Positions 10,691-20,103 of a DNA stretch of 64,000 nucleotides are shown here, piece after piece. The stretch is taken from contig NZ_DF968180.1 in assembly GCF_001192795.1 (NCBI RefSeq), positions 596,580 through 660,579 of the forward strand, in the 5' to 3' direction. A program made the position numbers and the translations under genes. Under the pieces are notes generated by a model. It saw only the letters and a list, made by a program, of their open reading frames with translations. It did not search any database and was not told where the DNA came from. Source of the DNA: Flexilinea flocculi. GTDB taxonomy: Bacteria > Chloroflexota > Anaerolineae > Anaerolineales > Anaerolineaceae. Every line of letters begins with the position of its first letter. Positions within the stretch are counted from its first letter, which is position 1.

Positions 10691-11958
10691 GCTCCCATCG
10701 ATTTCAAATTTTGAAAGATCGCAGATTCTTCCAGGGCTTTCAAATTCGGTTCGATAACCAGCGCTTCTCCGGCGGCTTCCATGGCGGAACGAATGTCTTT
10801 TAATCCGCTGCCGGTATTAACCACAAGGACTTCATCCTGCGTACCGATCAGACCTTGTTCTGCAGCCTGCAGCATTCCGATGTACGCTGTTGCACCGGCC
10901 GGTTCAGCAAAAATTCCCAATTTCCCCAGCGCAGAAATTCCTGCATAAATTGATTCATCCGGGACGGCAATATAAGCGCCTTTGGTTTCGAATGCAGCAC
11001 GAACAGCGCGGACTCCGTCTCGCGGAAGATCGACCGAAATACTATCAGCAAATGTCGATGCACTGACCGGTTGAATCTTTTCCGTTCCGTTGGACCAGGC
11101 ACGGTAGACTGCGGCAGACTTTTCGGATTGAACGCCAAAAATTCTGGGCATCTGCTCGATCCATCCCAGACGGAGCAGGTCTTTGAAACCTTTATGAATT
11201 CCGGAGATAATATTTCCATCTCCGACGGATACAAAGAGGTTGAACGGACGATCGGGAAGCACTCGCTTTGGAAAAACCTGCTCCCAGATTTCAAAAGCAG
11301 CCGTCTTCTTTCCTTCTGCCGTAAATGCATTGTAACCGGTGTTTCGGCAATACCAGCCATATTTTATGGACGCATCCACAGAAAGATCAAATGCCTGGTC
11401 ATAATTTCCGTCCACGAGAATGACTTTGGCTCCGAAGATCAGCAATTGCGCAATTTTTGCAGGAGGTGCTGATTTCGGCGCAAAGATGATTGCCTGCCAA
11501 CCTGCAGCTGCTGCCATGCCTGCCAGCGCTGCGCCTGCGTTTCCTGTGGATGCAGTCGCTATGATCGGGGCTTTAATCTCCTTTGCGCGCGCAATCAGGA
11601 TTGCACTGGCACGGTCTTTGAACGATGCAGTCGGATTGCGTCCTTCATCCTTTATCCAAAGGTTGCGGATTCCAATCTGCTGCGCAATGGATGGGGCATG
11701 GTAAACCGGTGTCCATCCCGCGGTATGGAGAGCCGTTTGCTGATACCCCGGGTCATTTACCGGAAGCAGCGGGAGATATCGCCAGAGCGATGGTTCGCGT
11801 GACGCAAAGAGATCTTCCGGTTGAACGGATGCGCGAATCCGTTGGTAATCCAGGATTACATCCAAATTTCCTGCGTCTGCATCGCATACATACCCCTGGT
11901 AAGACGCATCAAACGTTTTTCCGCATAATGAACATTGATAGCCTAAAAAATTATTCAT
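10681..11958 (-). CDS. thrC: Threonine synthase-like PLP enzyme
   Basis: 425 residues. The N-terminal CxxC pair (CSLCGKTF) followed by YVCDADAGN is a short zinc-ribbon-like start seen in many threonine synthases. The PLP lysine lies in [13 protein letters not shown], and the glycine-rich loop in [11 protein letters not shown] matches the phosphate-binding site. Threonine synthase converts O-phosphohomoserine to threonine. No hom or thrB gene is nearby, so related roles (for example a cysteate synthase-like enzyme) remain possible. A good ribosome-binding site (AAAAAGGAAG) precedes the ATG. It is followed directly by the GT2 gene with a 10-bp overlap. Confidence 0.85.
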   Translation of the reverse strand: MNNFLGYQCSLCGKTFDASYQGYVCDADAGNLDVILDYQRIRASVQPEDLFASREPSLWRYLPLLPVNDPGYQQTALHTAGWTPVYHAPSIAQQIGIRNLWIKDEGRNPTASFKDRASAILIARAKEIKAPIIATASTGNAGAALAGMAAAAGWQAIIFAPKSAPPAKIAQLLIFGAKVILVDGNYDQAFDLSVDASIKYGWYCRNTGYNAFTAEGKKTAAFEIWEQVFPKRVLPDRPFNLFVSVGDGNIISGIHKGFKDLLRLGWIEQMPRIFGVQSEKSAAVYRAWSNGTEKIQPVSASTFADSISVDLPRDGVRAVRAAFETKGAYIAVPDESIYAGISALGKLGIFAEPAGATAYIGMLQAAEQGLIGTQDEVLVVNTGSGLKDIRSAMEAAGEALVIEPNLKALEESAIFQNLKSMGACL

Positions 11959-12009
11959 AACTTCCTTTTTGCAGCCAACGATTTGAAATATTCGTCAGTC
12001 TTTAAAAAT

Positions 12010-12125
12010 CAGCAATTCGAAATACGGGAACTCTATTATGGTGATGTTTTTGCGCTTAGTGCGAAAATATCACCATAACAAGTTTTATCTTTTTTTGAAT
12101 TGCACGTCTATTTTTCGAACCGCTG
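12010..12125. repeat. Complete interspersed hairpin element (116 bp)
   Basis: The left end CAGCAATTCGAAAT (12010) and right end TTTTCGAACCGCTG (to 12125) are inverted copies. The central hairpin at 12036-12078 has the arms TTATGGTGAT... and ...ATCACCATAA with the apex TTTTTGCGC...GCG. It lies between the threonine synthase-like gene (upstream) and the GT-C-like gene end. Confidence 0.75.
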
Positions 12126-12173
12126 ATGTTGAACCATTTTATTTGTAAAAAATTCCTTTTTAGTATGGTGTGG

Positions 12174-14213
12174 TTACTCTCCGCAACCGGCTTTTCGCAG
12201 GACTTCCGAAAATTCAGGTCGGGTACGGTCAATTCCCAATAATTGAAGCTGTGAGCAGAAAAAAGCAGCCTTTTGTGGATCGCCGTTAACTTTTTCTGCA
12301 ATTTGGTTGGCCTGGTCCCACTTTTCGTTCAGAACAAATGCTTTCGCAAACGGAATCCAGTCGACCGGATCCTTTGCCTCAAGCCCGTTTTCGAGTGCCT
12401 GCACAGCAGCATTCAATGCTTTGGAAAGATCCCCCCGTTGCAGTTCCAGACTGGCCTTTTGAAAATAGTAACAAAATCCATGCGCCGGTTCTTTTCCGAT
12501 GGCGTCCGGCGGATTTGCCGTTGTGTTGGAGTCCGTCAGTATCATATCCGGATTGGAAATGCCGGCGACCTTAAAAATACTCTCCGGGAGCCCCGGATAA
12601 TCACGATTGTCTTTGGTGATGACCCAAAGGCAGGCGTCTTTTCTGTAAAAAATTGCCAGTACCTGATCCGTTGTGGATTGGAAGGTATGACTACGATAGG
12701 CATGGCTGATTTCCTGACCGGGCTGAAGATTGCTGAAATAGGTATTAGCGCGCATCTGCAGGTCAAAATATTTGTACTGATATCTGCTGCCTGTCAGGGA
12801 TGGCGCATATTGCCAGTTGATGATCGGCGTCAGATCGCTGTCGCTGTAACGATCCAGCGGAATCTGATCGGAAACGAGAATTGTACCGGATTCTAACCCG
12901 GGGGCACGCCAGGCTAACTGCCAAAAATAGTCATTCATCTTCATGGCTTCCGTTTTGTAGACGAGTGCATTGGAAAAGTGTGATCCTGCAGCCAGCGATG
13001 TCAACAAGGCGGTGATGAAAATTTGTGGGGCTGACTTAAAAAGCAATGCGATTAAAGATGCTGCAGTCAACGCTACTCCCGCGATGAATGAAAGCGTGGA
13101 GCGATCCCAGGGAAAAGCATTTTCCACATGAATCCATGTTGTCCAGAACGGAATACCGGCTGCGAGTAAAACTGCCAATCCGGTCAGGAGCTGTTGATAT
13201 TCGACATTCGCCAAGACATTCTTTGTATATGATATCTCTCCGGTCTTTTCCGGTATTCGGCTAAGAACAAACCAGCAGAGGATGAAAACCAGCAGTATCA
13301 AACACAAGAAAAACAACCGTTCGTTTTTTTCCTCCGGAAAATTGATTGTTTTACGCCAGGCATTAAAGGAAACCGTCCATAAATCCTGCAGGATCTTTTT
13401 TGCGAGTTCAAGCAATGCGCCTGTTCGGTTTTCTGAGAATTTGACGAAAAATGTCGGCTGATAAGTTTGGAAAGAGAAGATGAAAACTCTCCAAACCAAA
13501 AAAATCAGTGAAGAAGCCAGATATGGCAGCCAGTGTTTCAGACAAAGCCAGAAACGGGATTTTTTGCCGGACAGCGTAGGTCGAAGGCAATTGAGGATGA
13601 AAAACCCAAGCAGAAATGGGCGGATGGCTTCCAATCCGACAAAATATTCACATGAAAACATGGCAGCTGTTCCGGAAAGGAATCCAACAACCATCCAGAA
13701 GATTCTTTTTGTTTTTGAATCAGAATCTTTTTCAAGCGAGAGATGCCGAATCATGCACCATATTGAGAACAGGCACAGATCGAGCGAGGCAAAATGCAAA
13801 ATAAATTGAACAGCAATCGGTTGCTGTTGAAAGCCAGGATAGACTGCAAACAAAAGGACAGCCCAGGAATTCATCCGTTTTGCGGAAGGCCAGACACGTG
13901 TTAAAATCTTCCAAAATAAAAATACGGACAACCAGCGTTCCAGCAGCAGTAAAATATGGTACGGCAGAACCGCTTCTCCGAATACGGCGGTTGTCAGCAT
14001 GTAAATCCAGGCGGAATATGGTCTATCCCAGGCGACAAATGCCGGAAAAGAAGCGGGTCCCATCAGATGATGGTTATAAATATAGATCCAATCGTCTCCA
14101 TAGAAGCTGAACCAGCGGAAAAAAACCGGTATTCCATATGTCAAGAGAACAATCAGGGATGCCAGTACCAGAACGCTGTTTTTCTTCAGGAAGAGAAAGG
14201 ACTTTTTTTGCAC
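12174..14213 (-). CDS. Multispanning GT-C-like membrane protein
   Basis: 679 residues. Residues 1-420 are dominated by about ten predicted membrane helices; an early periplasmic loop contains YGDDWIYIYNHH, the acidic pair position typical of GT-C glycosyltransferases. The C-terminal 180 residues are soluble, with helical repeats resembling tetratricopeptides (YYFQKASLELQRGDLSKALNAAVQAL). The likely role is transfer of a sugar from a polyprenyl-phosphate donor outside the membrane. The exact family is unclear. It starts with GTG four bases after the GntR stop region, so it appears to be the third gene of the deaminase-GntR transcript. Confidence 0.7.
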   Translation of the reverse strand: MQKKSFLFLKKNSVLVLASLIVLLTYGIPVFFRWFSFYGDDWIYIYNHHLMGPASFPAFVAWDRPYSAWIYMLTTAVFGEAVLPYHILLLLERWLSVFLFWKILTRVWPSAKRMNSWAVLLFAVYPGFQQQPIAVQFILHFASLDLCLFSIWCMIRHLSLEKDSDSKTKRIFWMVVGFLSGTAAMFSCEYFVGLEAIRPFLLGFFILNCLRPTLSGKKSRFWLCLKHWLPYLASSLIFLVWRVFIFSFQTYQPTFFVKFSENRTGALLELAKKILQDLWTVSFNAWRKTINFPEEKNERLFFLCLILLVFILCWFVLSRIPEKTGEISYTKNVLANVEYQQLLTGLAVLLAAGIPFWTTWIHVENAFPWDRSTLSFIAGVALTAASLIALLFKSAPQIFITALLTSLAAGSHFSNALVYKTEAMKMNDYFWQLAWRAPGLESGTILVSDQIPLDRYSDSDLTPIINWQYAPSLTGSRYQYKYFDLQMRANTYFSNLQPGQEISHAYRSHTFQSTTDQVLAIFYRKDACLWVITKDNRDYPGLPESIFKVAGISNPDMILTDSNTTANPPDAIGKEPAHGFCYYFQKASLELQRGDLSKALNAAVQALENGLEAKDPVDWIPFAKAFVLNEKWDQANQIAEKVNGDPQKAAFFCSQLQLLGIDRTRPEFSEVLRKAGCGE

Positions 14214-14216
14214 AAT

Positions 14217-14957
14217 CTATTTACCGATGGACCGGATCACTTCGAATTTCATGAAACCCGGAATAAAATAACTCTGAGAGTAATCGATCATTCTTCCTGT
14301 TTTGTCAAACAGGAGTGCATCCAGTTTTAAAAGGACATCTCCACGTTGGATCTGCATTTTTTTTGCTATATCAGAGGGAGCCGGACTGGCGATCACTTCA
14401 GTTTTTGAATGGGAAAGCTCAGGCTTTCCGCGTTTGATGATCAAGTCAAGCACGGATCCTGTGAATCCGTCCGAAAGATCTTTTTCCTCAAGAATACCAG
14501 GAATTAATGTGTCTACCAGGAAAGCAGCAGGTCTTTCCGCTACCCAGATCACACGTGAAATACGAATAGCTTCTTCGTTCTCATTAATGCCCAGTTTTTT
14601 TGCTAATTCAACGTCTGATTTTATTTTATTGATATCTAAATAACCCATTTTGACGTCTAACCCGATACGGCGTGCCTGCGTTTCGATGCTCTCCAGCACT
14701 TCCAAACCGGTTTCGATGTTTTGCTGATGATCCAATACAAAAGTGCCGACACCCTGACGTCTGCGAATTAATCCCTGCCCTTCAAAACTGCGCATTGCTT
14801 CACGCAGTGTAGCCCGTGAAACCCCCAGGCTGGAGGCTAATTCCGGTTCTGATTGCAGTCGTTCTCCTGCCGGAGTTTCCTCGATAATTCTTGCCAGTTC
14901 CTGCTGCAATTTTTGAAAAAGGCTGAGGTTGTCAAAGTTCGGTTGTTGATGATTCAT
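14217..14957 (-). CDS. GntR-family transcriptional regulator, HutC/UTRA type
   Basis: 246 residues. An N-terminal winged helix-turn-helix (about 15-85; LASSLGVSRATLREAMR and RRRQGVGTFV wing) is followed by a UTRA ligand-binding domain (about 100-240). Members bind small metabolites and repress neighbouring genes. It lies 26 bp after the 8-oxoguanine-deaminase-like gene on the same strand. A TTGTCAGACAA palindrome covers the -35 box of the promoter in front of that gene, so autoregulation of the deaminase-regulator unit is likely (inference). Confidence 0.92.
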   Translation of the reverse strand: MNHQQPNFDNLSLFQKLQQELARIIEETPAGERLQSEPELASSLGVSRATLREAMRSFEGQGLIRRRQGVGTFVLDHQQNIETGLEVLESIETQARRIGLDVKMGYLDINKIKSDVELAKKLGINENEEAIRISRVIWVAERPAAFLVDTLIPGILEEKDLSDGFTGSVLDLIIKRGKPELSHSKTEVIASPAPSDIAKKMQIQRGDVLLKLDALLFDKTGRMIDYSQSYFIPGFMKFEVIRSIGK

Positions 14958-14983
14958 GCGATTTCTCCAAAAGCGAAAAACGT

Positions 14984-16366
14984 TTATTGCACTAATCGTG
15001 CAGCTGCTTTATTATGTTGGTTTACAAGATCCGGAATGTTGGCTGTACGTAGTTCTCCACGAAAAACGACAGGCTTTCCCTGAACAAAATTGTAATCCAC
15101 CCAGCCGGGATTACAAAAGATTAATGCGGATAATGGATCCTGAAAACTGCCGGTATATTGCAGTTTGTTCATGTCGATCGCGATAAAATCTGCGCATTTT
15201 CCTGATTCTAATGCTCCGATATCCTTCCGCCCGAGGACGGCTGCTCCTCCTCGTGTGGCAATTTCGAGCACCTCTCTCGCTGTGATCAATTTTGGCGATT
15301 TTTCACCGCTTAGGGAAGCTCCCTGTAAACCGGCACGAAGTCTTGCCATTAGAAGCGCCTGTCGTACTTCGCCAAGCATATGAGAGCTATCATTGCTGGC
15401 AGAACCATCAACGCCTAATCCGACATGGATACCTTCTTGTAGATACTCAACCAGCGGAGCAAAGCCCGATCCAAGCCGCATATTGGAGGATGGACAATGC
15501 GCGACACCGCAGCCGAAGTGCTGAAATTTACGGATATCTTCATGCCTGACATGCACGGAGTGGGCAAACCAGACATCCGGACCCAACCAATCTACCGATT
15601 CCATATAATCCACCGGTTTGTAGCCAAATTTTCTCAGGCAGAACTCTTCTTCATCTTCCGTTTCAGCCAGGTGGGTATGAAGGTGAACGCCATAGTGACG
15701 CGCCAGTTTGGCACTGTCTCTCATTAATTCGGTTGAAACACTGAAGGGCGAACAAGGAGCCAGGACAATTTGCAGCATTGAACCTGCTTTTGGATCGTGA
15801 TATTTTTCTATGACTCGAATACAATCTGAAAGGATATTCTCTTCGCTGTCAACAACGCTGTCCGGCGGAAGTCCGCCTTTACTTTCTCCCAGGCTCATGG
15901 ATCCACGTGAAGCATGAAACCGCAGGCCGATCTGACGAGCTCCTTCAATCTCATCATCCAAGCGGGATCCGTTTGGAAAAAGGTAAAGATGATCGGAGGC
16001 GGTTGTGCATCCGGATAATGCCAGTTCTGCCATGGCAGTCTGCGTTGATATGAAAACATCTTCCGGAGTCATGCGTCCCCAAATGGGATAAAGCGTTTTT
16101 AACCAGTTGAACAAATTGGAATTTTGTGCTCCAGGAACTGCGCGGGTCAGAGTTTGATAGAAGTGATGATGCGTGTTGATCAGCCCTGGAAGGACAACAT
16201 GACCGGAAAGATCCAAAACTTCATCAGCCGTTTCCGGAAGATCTTTTGTGAAACCAGTTCTTTCTATGAAGCCGTCCCGAATCAACATGGCTCCATCACT
16301 GTATTCATGCCGTTCTTCATCCATAGTGGCAAGCAAAAGTGCGTTTTTTATCAGCAATGTGGTCAT
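14984..16366 (-). CDS. Amidohydrolase, 8-oxoguanine deaminase-like
   Basis: 460 residues, TIM-barrel metal-dependent hydrolase of the TrzN/AtzB/SsnA group. Visible metal ligands: GLINTHHHFYQ (HxH), LHTHLAE, FAHSVHV and LGVDGSASND. The overall pattern matches enzymes annotated as 8-oxoguanine deaminase, which convert 8-oxoguanine to urate; other N-heterocycle deaminations cannot be excluded. It is the first gene of a likely operon with the GntR regulator. AAGGAG lies 13 bases before the ATG, longer than usual, so the translation start is slightly uncertain. A carbamate kinase gene lies 10 kb away, which would fit purine catabolism, but linkage is weak. Confidence 0.85.
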   Translation of the reverse strand: MTTLLIKNALLLATMDEERHEYSDGAMLIRDGFIERTGFTKDLPETADEVLDLSGHVVLPGLINTHHHFYQTLTRAVPGAQNSNLFNWLKTLYPIWGRMTPEDVFISTQTAMAELALSGCTTASDHLYLFPNGSRLDDEIEGARQIGLRFHASRGSMSLGESKGGLPPDSVVDSEENILSDCIRVIEKYHDPKAGSMLQIVLAPCSPFSVSTELMRDSAKLARHYGVHLHTHLAETEDEEEFCLRKFGYKPVDYMESVDWLGPDVWFAHSVHVRHEDIRKFQHFGCGVAHCPSSNMRLGSGFAPLVEYLQEGIHVGLGVDGSASNDSSHMLGEVRQALLMARLRAGLQGASLSGEKSPKLITAREVLEIATRGGAAVLGRKDIGALESGKCADFIAIDMNKLQYTGSFQDPLSALIFCNPGWVDYNFVQGKPVVFRGELRTANIPDLVNQHNKAAARLVQ

Positions 16367-16438
16367 TTTTTTTACCGTGCTCCTTCCGGATTAATTTCTA
16401 TAAAACCGATTTTGCCAAATAAGATACATCTTCTTTAG

Positions 16439-16467
16439 TTTATACTCCAAATTTACTTGTCTGACAA
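16439..16467 (-). promoter_or_regulatory. Sigma-70-type promoter with overlapping palindromic operator
   Basis: On the minus strand TTGTCA (16467-16462) is separated by 17 bases from TATAAA (16444-16439), about 70 bases before the deaminase start. The 11-bp palindrome TTGTCAGACAA (16457-16467) covers the -35 box and contains the GT-N3-AC core common to GntR operators. The regulator is encoded in the same unit. Confidence 0.65.
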
Positions 16468-16556
16468 TAGGACAAAGGTCATCAGCAATTCGAAATTCGA
16501 ATCAGTCTTTCGAATCAATCGAGACAATTTGTCGGTGTATTGTTTCTATACAAAGC

Positions 16557-16680
16557 CAGCTATTCGAAATATAACCTTGCTTTTTGAATAAGGAAAGAAA
16601 ACTGATTGTTTTGTCGTTTTTCATGGCGCGTAAAGATGACAAAACAATCAATAATTCTTTCGTTATTTCAAATTATCGGA
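16557..16680. repeat. Interspersed hairpin element, right end degenerate
   Basis: The left end CAGCTATTCGAAATA starts at 16557. The hairpin at 16603-16648 has 12-bp arms GATTGTTTTGTC / GACAAAACAATC with GGCGCG in the apex. The right end (TTTCAAATTATCGG) is a diverged terminus. Confidence 0.6.
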
Positions 16681-16788
16681 AAACTGCCATCAGGATGCGG
16701 CAATCGCAGATATGTAAAGCTATAACGATTCTATTCGATAAACTGGACGAAGCCAATCAGAAAGATTGTAAGCTCGGATTTATATTTT

Positions 16789-17664
16789 TTAGTCGAATCG
16801 CAATGCTGCGTTATAGGTGTTCTGCATGAGCATCGCAATCGTCATTGGCCCAACACCGCCAGGTACCGGAGTGATAGCTTTTGCAATCGGTAAAATTGAT
16901 TCAAAATCAGTGTCGCCGGTCAGATGATAACCTCGCGGATCTGAGTTGTCCGGAACATGGTTGATACCGACATCGATGACTATAGCGCCTGGTTTAATCC
17001 AACTGCCTTTTACCATATTTTGTTGACCGACAGCTACAATTACGATATCCGCGCGCCTGCAAATCTTTGGTAAATCCACGGTTTTGCTGTGGCAAATGGT
17101 GACGGTGGCATTATTTCGGCAGAGAAGCTGAGCGGTCGGCATACCAACAATGGCGGAACGTCCGATTACGACGGCTTCCAATCCGGTGATGTCTGGTTCA
17201 ATGGAATGGATGAGATAAAGAATACCGGCTGGCGTACATGGGATAAACCAGGGTGTACTCTCTTTTCTGGAAAGGAGGCCTGCATTGACCGGGTGAATTC
17301 CATCAACATCTTTTCTGGGATCAATCAGGGAGAGCAGATGATACGGTTCCAAGTGTTCCGGTAATGGGAGTTGGATTAGGATTCCGTGCACATCCGGATT
17401 CGAATTTAATTGTCCGATGAGATTTTCCAAGACCTCTTGTGTCGTATCTTCCGGCAGCAAGTGCGAAAAGGAGCGAATTCCCAGTTTTTCACAGGTCTTC
17501 GTTTTGTTTCTTACATGGATGTGAGAAGGTGGATCGTTTCCGACTAATACGGTTGCCAGTCCGGGCGGGGGAAAACCTGCTGCTGTTCTCTGGAGGACTG
17601 CTGCCGCGACCTCGTCTTTGACTGTGTTAGCAATTCGTTTTCCGTCGATTATTTCTGCTGTCAT
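16789..17664 (-). CDS. folD: Bifunctional methylenetetrahydrofolate dehydrogenase/cyclohydrolase
   Basis: About 291 residues. It interconverts methylene-, methenyl- and 10-formyl-tetrahydrofolate with NADP. Family motifs are present: QLPLPEHL, KDVDGIHPVN, a nucleotide-binding VVIGRSAIVGMP and PVPGGVGPMTIAML. In the catalytic segment SHIHVRNKTK the usual Tyr before Val is His, while the catalytic Lys is kept. The start at 17664 (MTAEIIDGKRIA) was chosen by family alignment; an upstream in-frame ATG at 17706 would add 14 residues but has no close ribosome-binding site. It works with the glycine cleavage proteins at 44.5-47.8 kb in one-carbon metabolism. Confidence 0.95.
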   Translation of the reverse strand: MTAEIIDGKRIANTVKDEVAAAVLQRTAAGFPPPGLATVLVGNDPPSHIHVRNKTKTCEKLGIRSFSHLLPEDTTQEVLENLIGQLNSNPDVHGILIQLPLPEHLEPYHLLSLIDPRKDVDGIHPVNAGLLSRKESTPWFIPCTPAGILYLIHSIEPDITGLEAVVIGRSAIVGMPTAQLLCRNNATVTICHSKTVDLPKICRRADIVIVAVGQQNMVKGSWIKPGAIVIDVGINHVPDNSDPRGYHLTGDTDFESILPIAKAITPVPGGVGPMTIAMLMQNTYNAALRFD

Positions 17665-17760
17665 AAATTCGTTCACCCATTGCGGTTGGATTTTCCTGAT
17701 TTCCATTTATCAAAGATTTTTTCCTCTTGGGAGATGAAAACAAGGAATTCTGTTACTACA

Positions 17761-17873
17761 CAGCGATTCGAAGTTTGAGGAAACCATTTTAAAAAAGAGA
17801 AAAATTGTTTTTAAGCGTAGAGCGCAAATACATCATAAAAACAATGAATCCTTTCCCTATTTCGAATCGCTCG
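17761..17873. repeat. Complete interspersed hairpin element (113 bp)
   Basis: The left end CAGCGATTCGAAGT (17761) and right end ATTTCGAATCGCTCG (to 17873) form a near-perfect inverted repeat. The internal hairpin at 17804-17845 pairs ATTGTTTTTA with TAAAAACAAT around a GCGC-containing apex. It lies between folD and the FtsB-like gene. Confidence 0.75.
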
Positions 17874-17889
17874 TAAACTCATTTTTCGT

Positions 17890-18267
17890 TTATTGATCAA
17901 AGATTAGTTTTTGCCAGACCTGCCAATTTTCTACCTGCGTCGGTTGGATGGTGGGTGTTGCAGTTGGTTCGATGGCAGTTTCGCTGACAGGCAGGGGGAT
18001 GAGAACATGGTCCCCTTCTTTCATCATCATACCCTGCTGCCTTGCCCATTCCTCAACTGCTGTATCCGAATTGGCATAATCCACTTTTTCCGAGACGATT
18101 TCCAGTGTTGCTTTTAAATTACTGACATCGGATTCCAGTGTCATTTTTTGATCTGTGAGAAATTGCAATGTGCTGAGACGCGTGTTTAGATCGATCAGTA
18201 ATGCAACGACAAGCAGAATAATAGCAATAATCCAAATTTGTTTTTTTGTGATCCATCGAACCTTCAT
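17890..18267 (-). CDS. FtsB/DivIC-like septum-formation protein
   Basis: 125 residues: a short cytosolic N-terminus, one transmembrane helix (about 10-27, IWIIAIILLVVALLIDL), a coiled-coil segment (about 32-65) and a globular end with ARQQGMMMKEGDHVLIPLP. This matches the small bitopic divisome proteins FtsB/DivIC, which bind FtsL and FtsQ/DivIB. The Pro/Thr-rich tail (TATPTIQPTQ) is an extra. A tRNA-Leu gene lies upstream on the same strand. Family assignment rests on architecture plus the ARxxGMM-like block. Confidence 0.8.
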   Translation of the reverse strand: MKVRWITKKQIWIIAIILLVVALLIDLNTRLSTLQFLTDQKMTLESDVSNLKATLEIVSEKVDYANSDTAVEEWARQQGMMMKEGDHVLIPLPVSETAIEPTATPTIQPTQVENWQVWQKLIFDQ

Positions 18268-18351
18268 GTGTTAAGTGTACCAATAATTCGTGATGATACC
18301 AGCAGAAAATCGAGCATCAACCCAACAATTTGCTTTGCCGAGTTCTTTCAT

Positions 18352-18381
18352 AAAAAAAGACCTTTCAATGGAAAGGTCTTT
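18352..18381 (-). terminator. Intrinsic terminator after tRNA-Leu
   Basis: On the minus strand the 11-bp stem AAAGACCTTTC / GAAAGGTCTTT with a 4-nt loop runs into a T tract, two bases past the tRNA 3' end. This is a textbook rho-independent terminator. Confidence 0.9.
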
Positions 18382-18382
18382 G

Positions 18383-18466
<84 letters not shown>

Positions 18467-18757
18467 AAAAATACTCATCTGTATTTTACGCGAATGGTGC
18501 TATTTGTCAAGTAACTAACAATAATTTCGAAATTACAGCCTGATGAGCCAAGAGAGGATATTTGTTATTCATCTGGTTTGAGCTGAGCATAAAAAAAGCG
18601 TAACTACAAGATTTTCCCCTTTTAAATCGAATAGCAATTGATAATTTACTGAATATGTATGATACATCTGTCTGATAAACAAGTATAATATTAATTGTTT
18701 TATCCTATATATTCGTAATATATATTTTACGTATCTCCATGCGAATGGTTAAGTAAC

Positions 18758-18893
18758 AGCAATTCGATATTTAGACCGGATTATTGAATTAAGAGACACA
18801 CTGATTCTCGTATTGTTTTTTGGCGAAACACAAAACCACACGATATCTGTTTTCCCTCTTTTCTCATAAGATTCTTTAAATTTTGAATTGCTG
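18758..18893. repeat. Complete interspersed hairpin element (136 bp)
   Basis: The left end CAGCAATTCGATAT (18758) and right end AAATTTTGAATTGCTG (to 18893) are inverted copies. The hairpin at 18808-18843 (TCGT.TTG.TTTT type arms, two mismatches) has GGCG in the loop. Another copy follows within 10 bp. Confidence 0.7.
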
Positions 18894-18901
18894 ATGATAA
18901 A

Positions 18902-19015
18902 TAGCAATATGGAAAAGTGAGTCGATTATACAAAGAAAATTTGTTGTTGTGATATTTTTGCGTTTCATGTAAAAACATCACAACAACAATTCGTTTTTTC
19001 CAACCTTCGAATCAG
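18902..19015. repeat. Interspersed hairpin element upstream of the recombinase-like gene
   Basis: The hairpin at 18941-18989 pairs TTGTTGTTGTGATATTTTTG with an almost complementary right arm. The apex is GCGTTTCATG. The left end (TAGCAATATGG) is eroded; the right end CCTTCGAATCAG is recognisable. The recombinase-like gene starts 85 bp further on. Confidence 0.65.
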
Positions 19016-19099
19016 AGGGTTATTAAAAAAACCTTTTTCAAGAATTTGATAATCGTGTATACTTACCAATTAGCAATATCGGAATTTTTTTCATAAAGG

Positions 19100-20020
19100 A
19101 TGAAGAAACAGAATATGGAAAAGGGAGAGTCTTCAGTTCGGGAATTTGTTAATGCTGATACCACTTTTCCTGCGGCTATCCATGCGTGGGAAATTCATCT
19201 TGCAGATGAAGACAGAACTGGCAATACCATCAAAGCCTTCATCAATGATATCCAATTATTGGCGTCTTTTTTCCCGCCTGATCGTTCCATCGGATCAATA
19301 AAGACGCGTGATATTAATGCTTTTCTCAATTGGATGGAGAACGAACGGAAAGTACCCTGCAGTCCAAAAACATATTCTCGTCGAATCACATCGATTAAAT
19401 CATTCTTTAAGTGGCTGAAAACATATGGCATTCTCTCGGAGGATCCTGCGGAGACTGTTATTCAAAAATCTGTGATCAGTCCGCTACCAGAAATTCTGAC
19501 TTCTGTGGAAGTTCCATTGGTTTTAGAAACGGCGGATCATTTTCGTTATCTGAAAAAGCCGGATGCCAGACCTATGGCGTTATTGTATTTATTAATTTCG
19601 ACGGGCATCAAAAAAAGCGAAACGCTCGGTATTTCTCCCAATCATTTTGATTTCGATATTCCTGACAATCCGGTTCTGTATATTCGATATGACACCCCCG
19701 GCAACCGTTACAAAGAAAGAAAAATCGATCTTCCGATTAACTGGATTAACATTTATAACGAATATGTTAATCAGGCACATCCAACGAAACGACTTTTTGA
19801 TTTTTCAGCCCGTAGGCTCGAATACATATTGGAAGATATCGGAACTGCTGCCGGATTAAAAAAGCATCTCTCCTTTAATATGTGCCGGTGGACTTGCATG
19901 GTCCATGATTATTATACGAATACCGATCCGGAAGCTATTCGCATGAAGATGGGTGTTTCAAAAATTCAGTGGAGAGAAATTTTTATGAAGCTGGAAAAAT
20001 TACGAGATCAGTACGCCTGA
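19100..20020 (+). CDS. Tyrosine recombinase (Xer/integrase) homolog with catalytic residues lost
   Basis: 306 residues, the usual XerC/XerD length and layout: an N-terminal core-binding SAM-like domain (about 22-115, with RRITSIKSFFKWLKTYG) and a C-terminal catalytic-fold domain. The key positions are substituted: the Arg of TGLRxSE is Lys171 (STGIKKSE); the first His of HxLRH is Asn260, with Arg263 kept and the next position Trp264; the GH of box II is G285-V286; and the nucleophilic Tyr, nine residues on, is Phe295. The reading frame is otherwise intact, so this is a conserved-looking pseudoenzyme that could bind DNA but not cleave it. Two hairpin repeats lie immediately upstream and a terminator follows. 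Confidence 0.8.
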   Translation: MKKQNMEKGESSVREFVNADTTFPAAIHAWEIHLADEDRTGNTIKAFINDIQLLASFFPPDRSIGSIKTRDINAFLNWMENERKVPCSPKTYSRRITSIKSFFKWLKTYGILSEDPAETVIQKSVISPLPEILTSVEVPLVLETADHFRYLKKPDARPMALLYLLISTGIKKSETLGISPNHFDFDIPDNPVLYIRYDTPGNRYKERKIDLPINWINIYNEYVNQAHPTKRLFDFSARRLEYILEDIGTAAGLKKHLSFNMCRWTCMVHDYYTNTDPEAIRMKMGVSKIQWREIFMKLEKLRDQYA

Positions 20021-20103
20021 AATCGGATAGAGCCAGTTTTTCATGAGAATCTGATTTTTTTTCAAATCACATCATCGAAATTTACGAATTGGTATGTATT
20101 TTA

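Larger units (their letters stand above)
16367..16788. other. Intergenic region between folD and the deaminase gene
   Basis: No gene seen. It contains the deaminase promoter, an element end CAGCAATTCGAAAT at 16483-16496 followed by repeat-like sequence, and a hairpin element starting with CAGC at 16557. Confidence 0.6.
18467..19099. other. Long AT-rich intergenic region holding two repeat elements
   Basis: No gene supported. The first half is AT-rich with several TATA-like runs near 18660-18730. The second half holds two tandem hairpin elements (18758-18893 and 18902-19015). TTTTCA and TATACT spaced 17 bp apart just upstream of 19100 could serve the recombinase-like gene. Confidence 0.6.

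Noticed and set aside
18781-18981. Minus-strand 66-codon frame
   Set aside because: It lies across two interspersed repeat elements and has no start signals.
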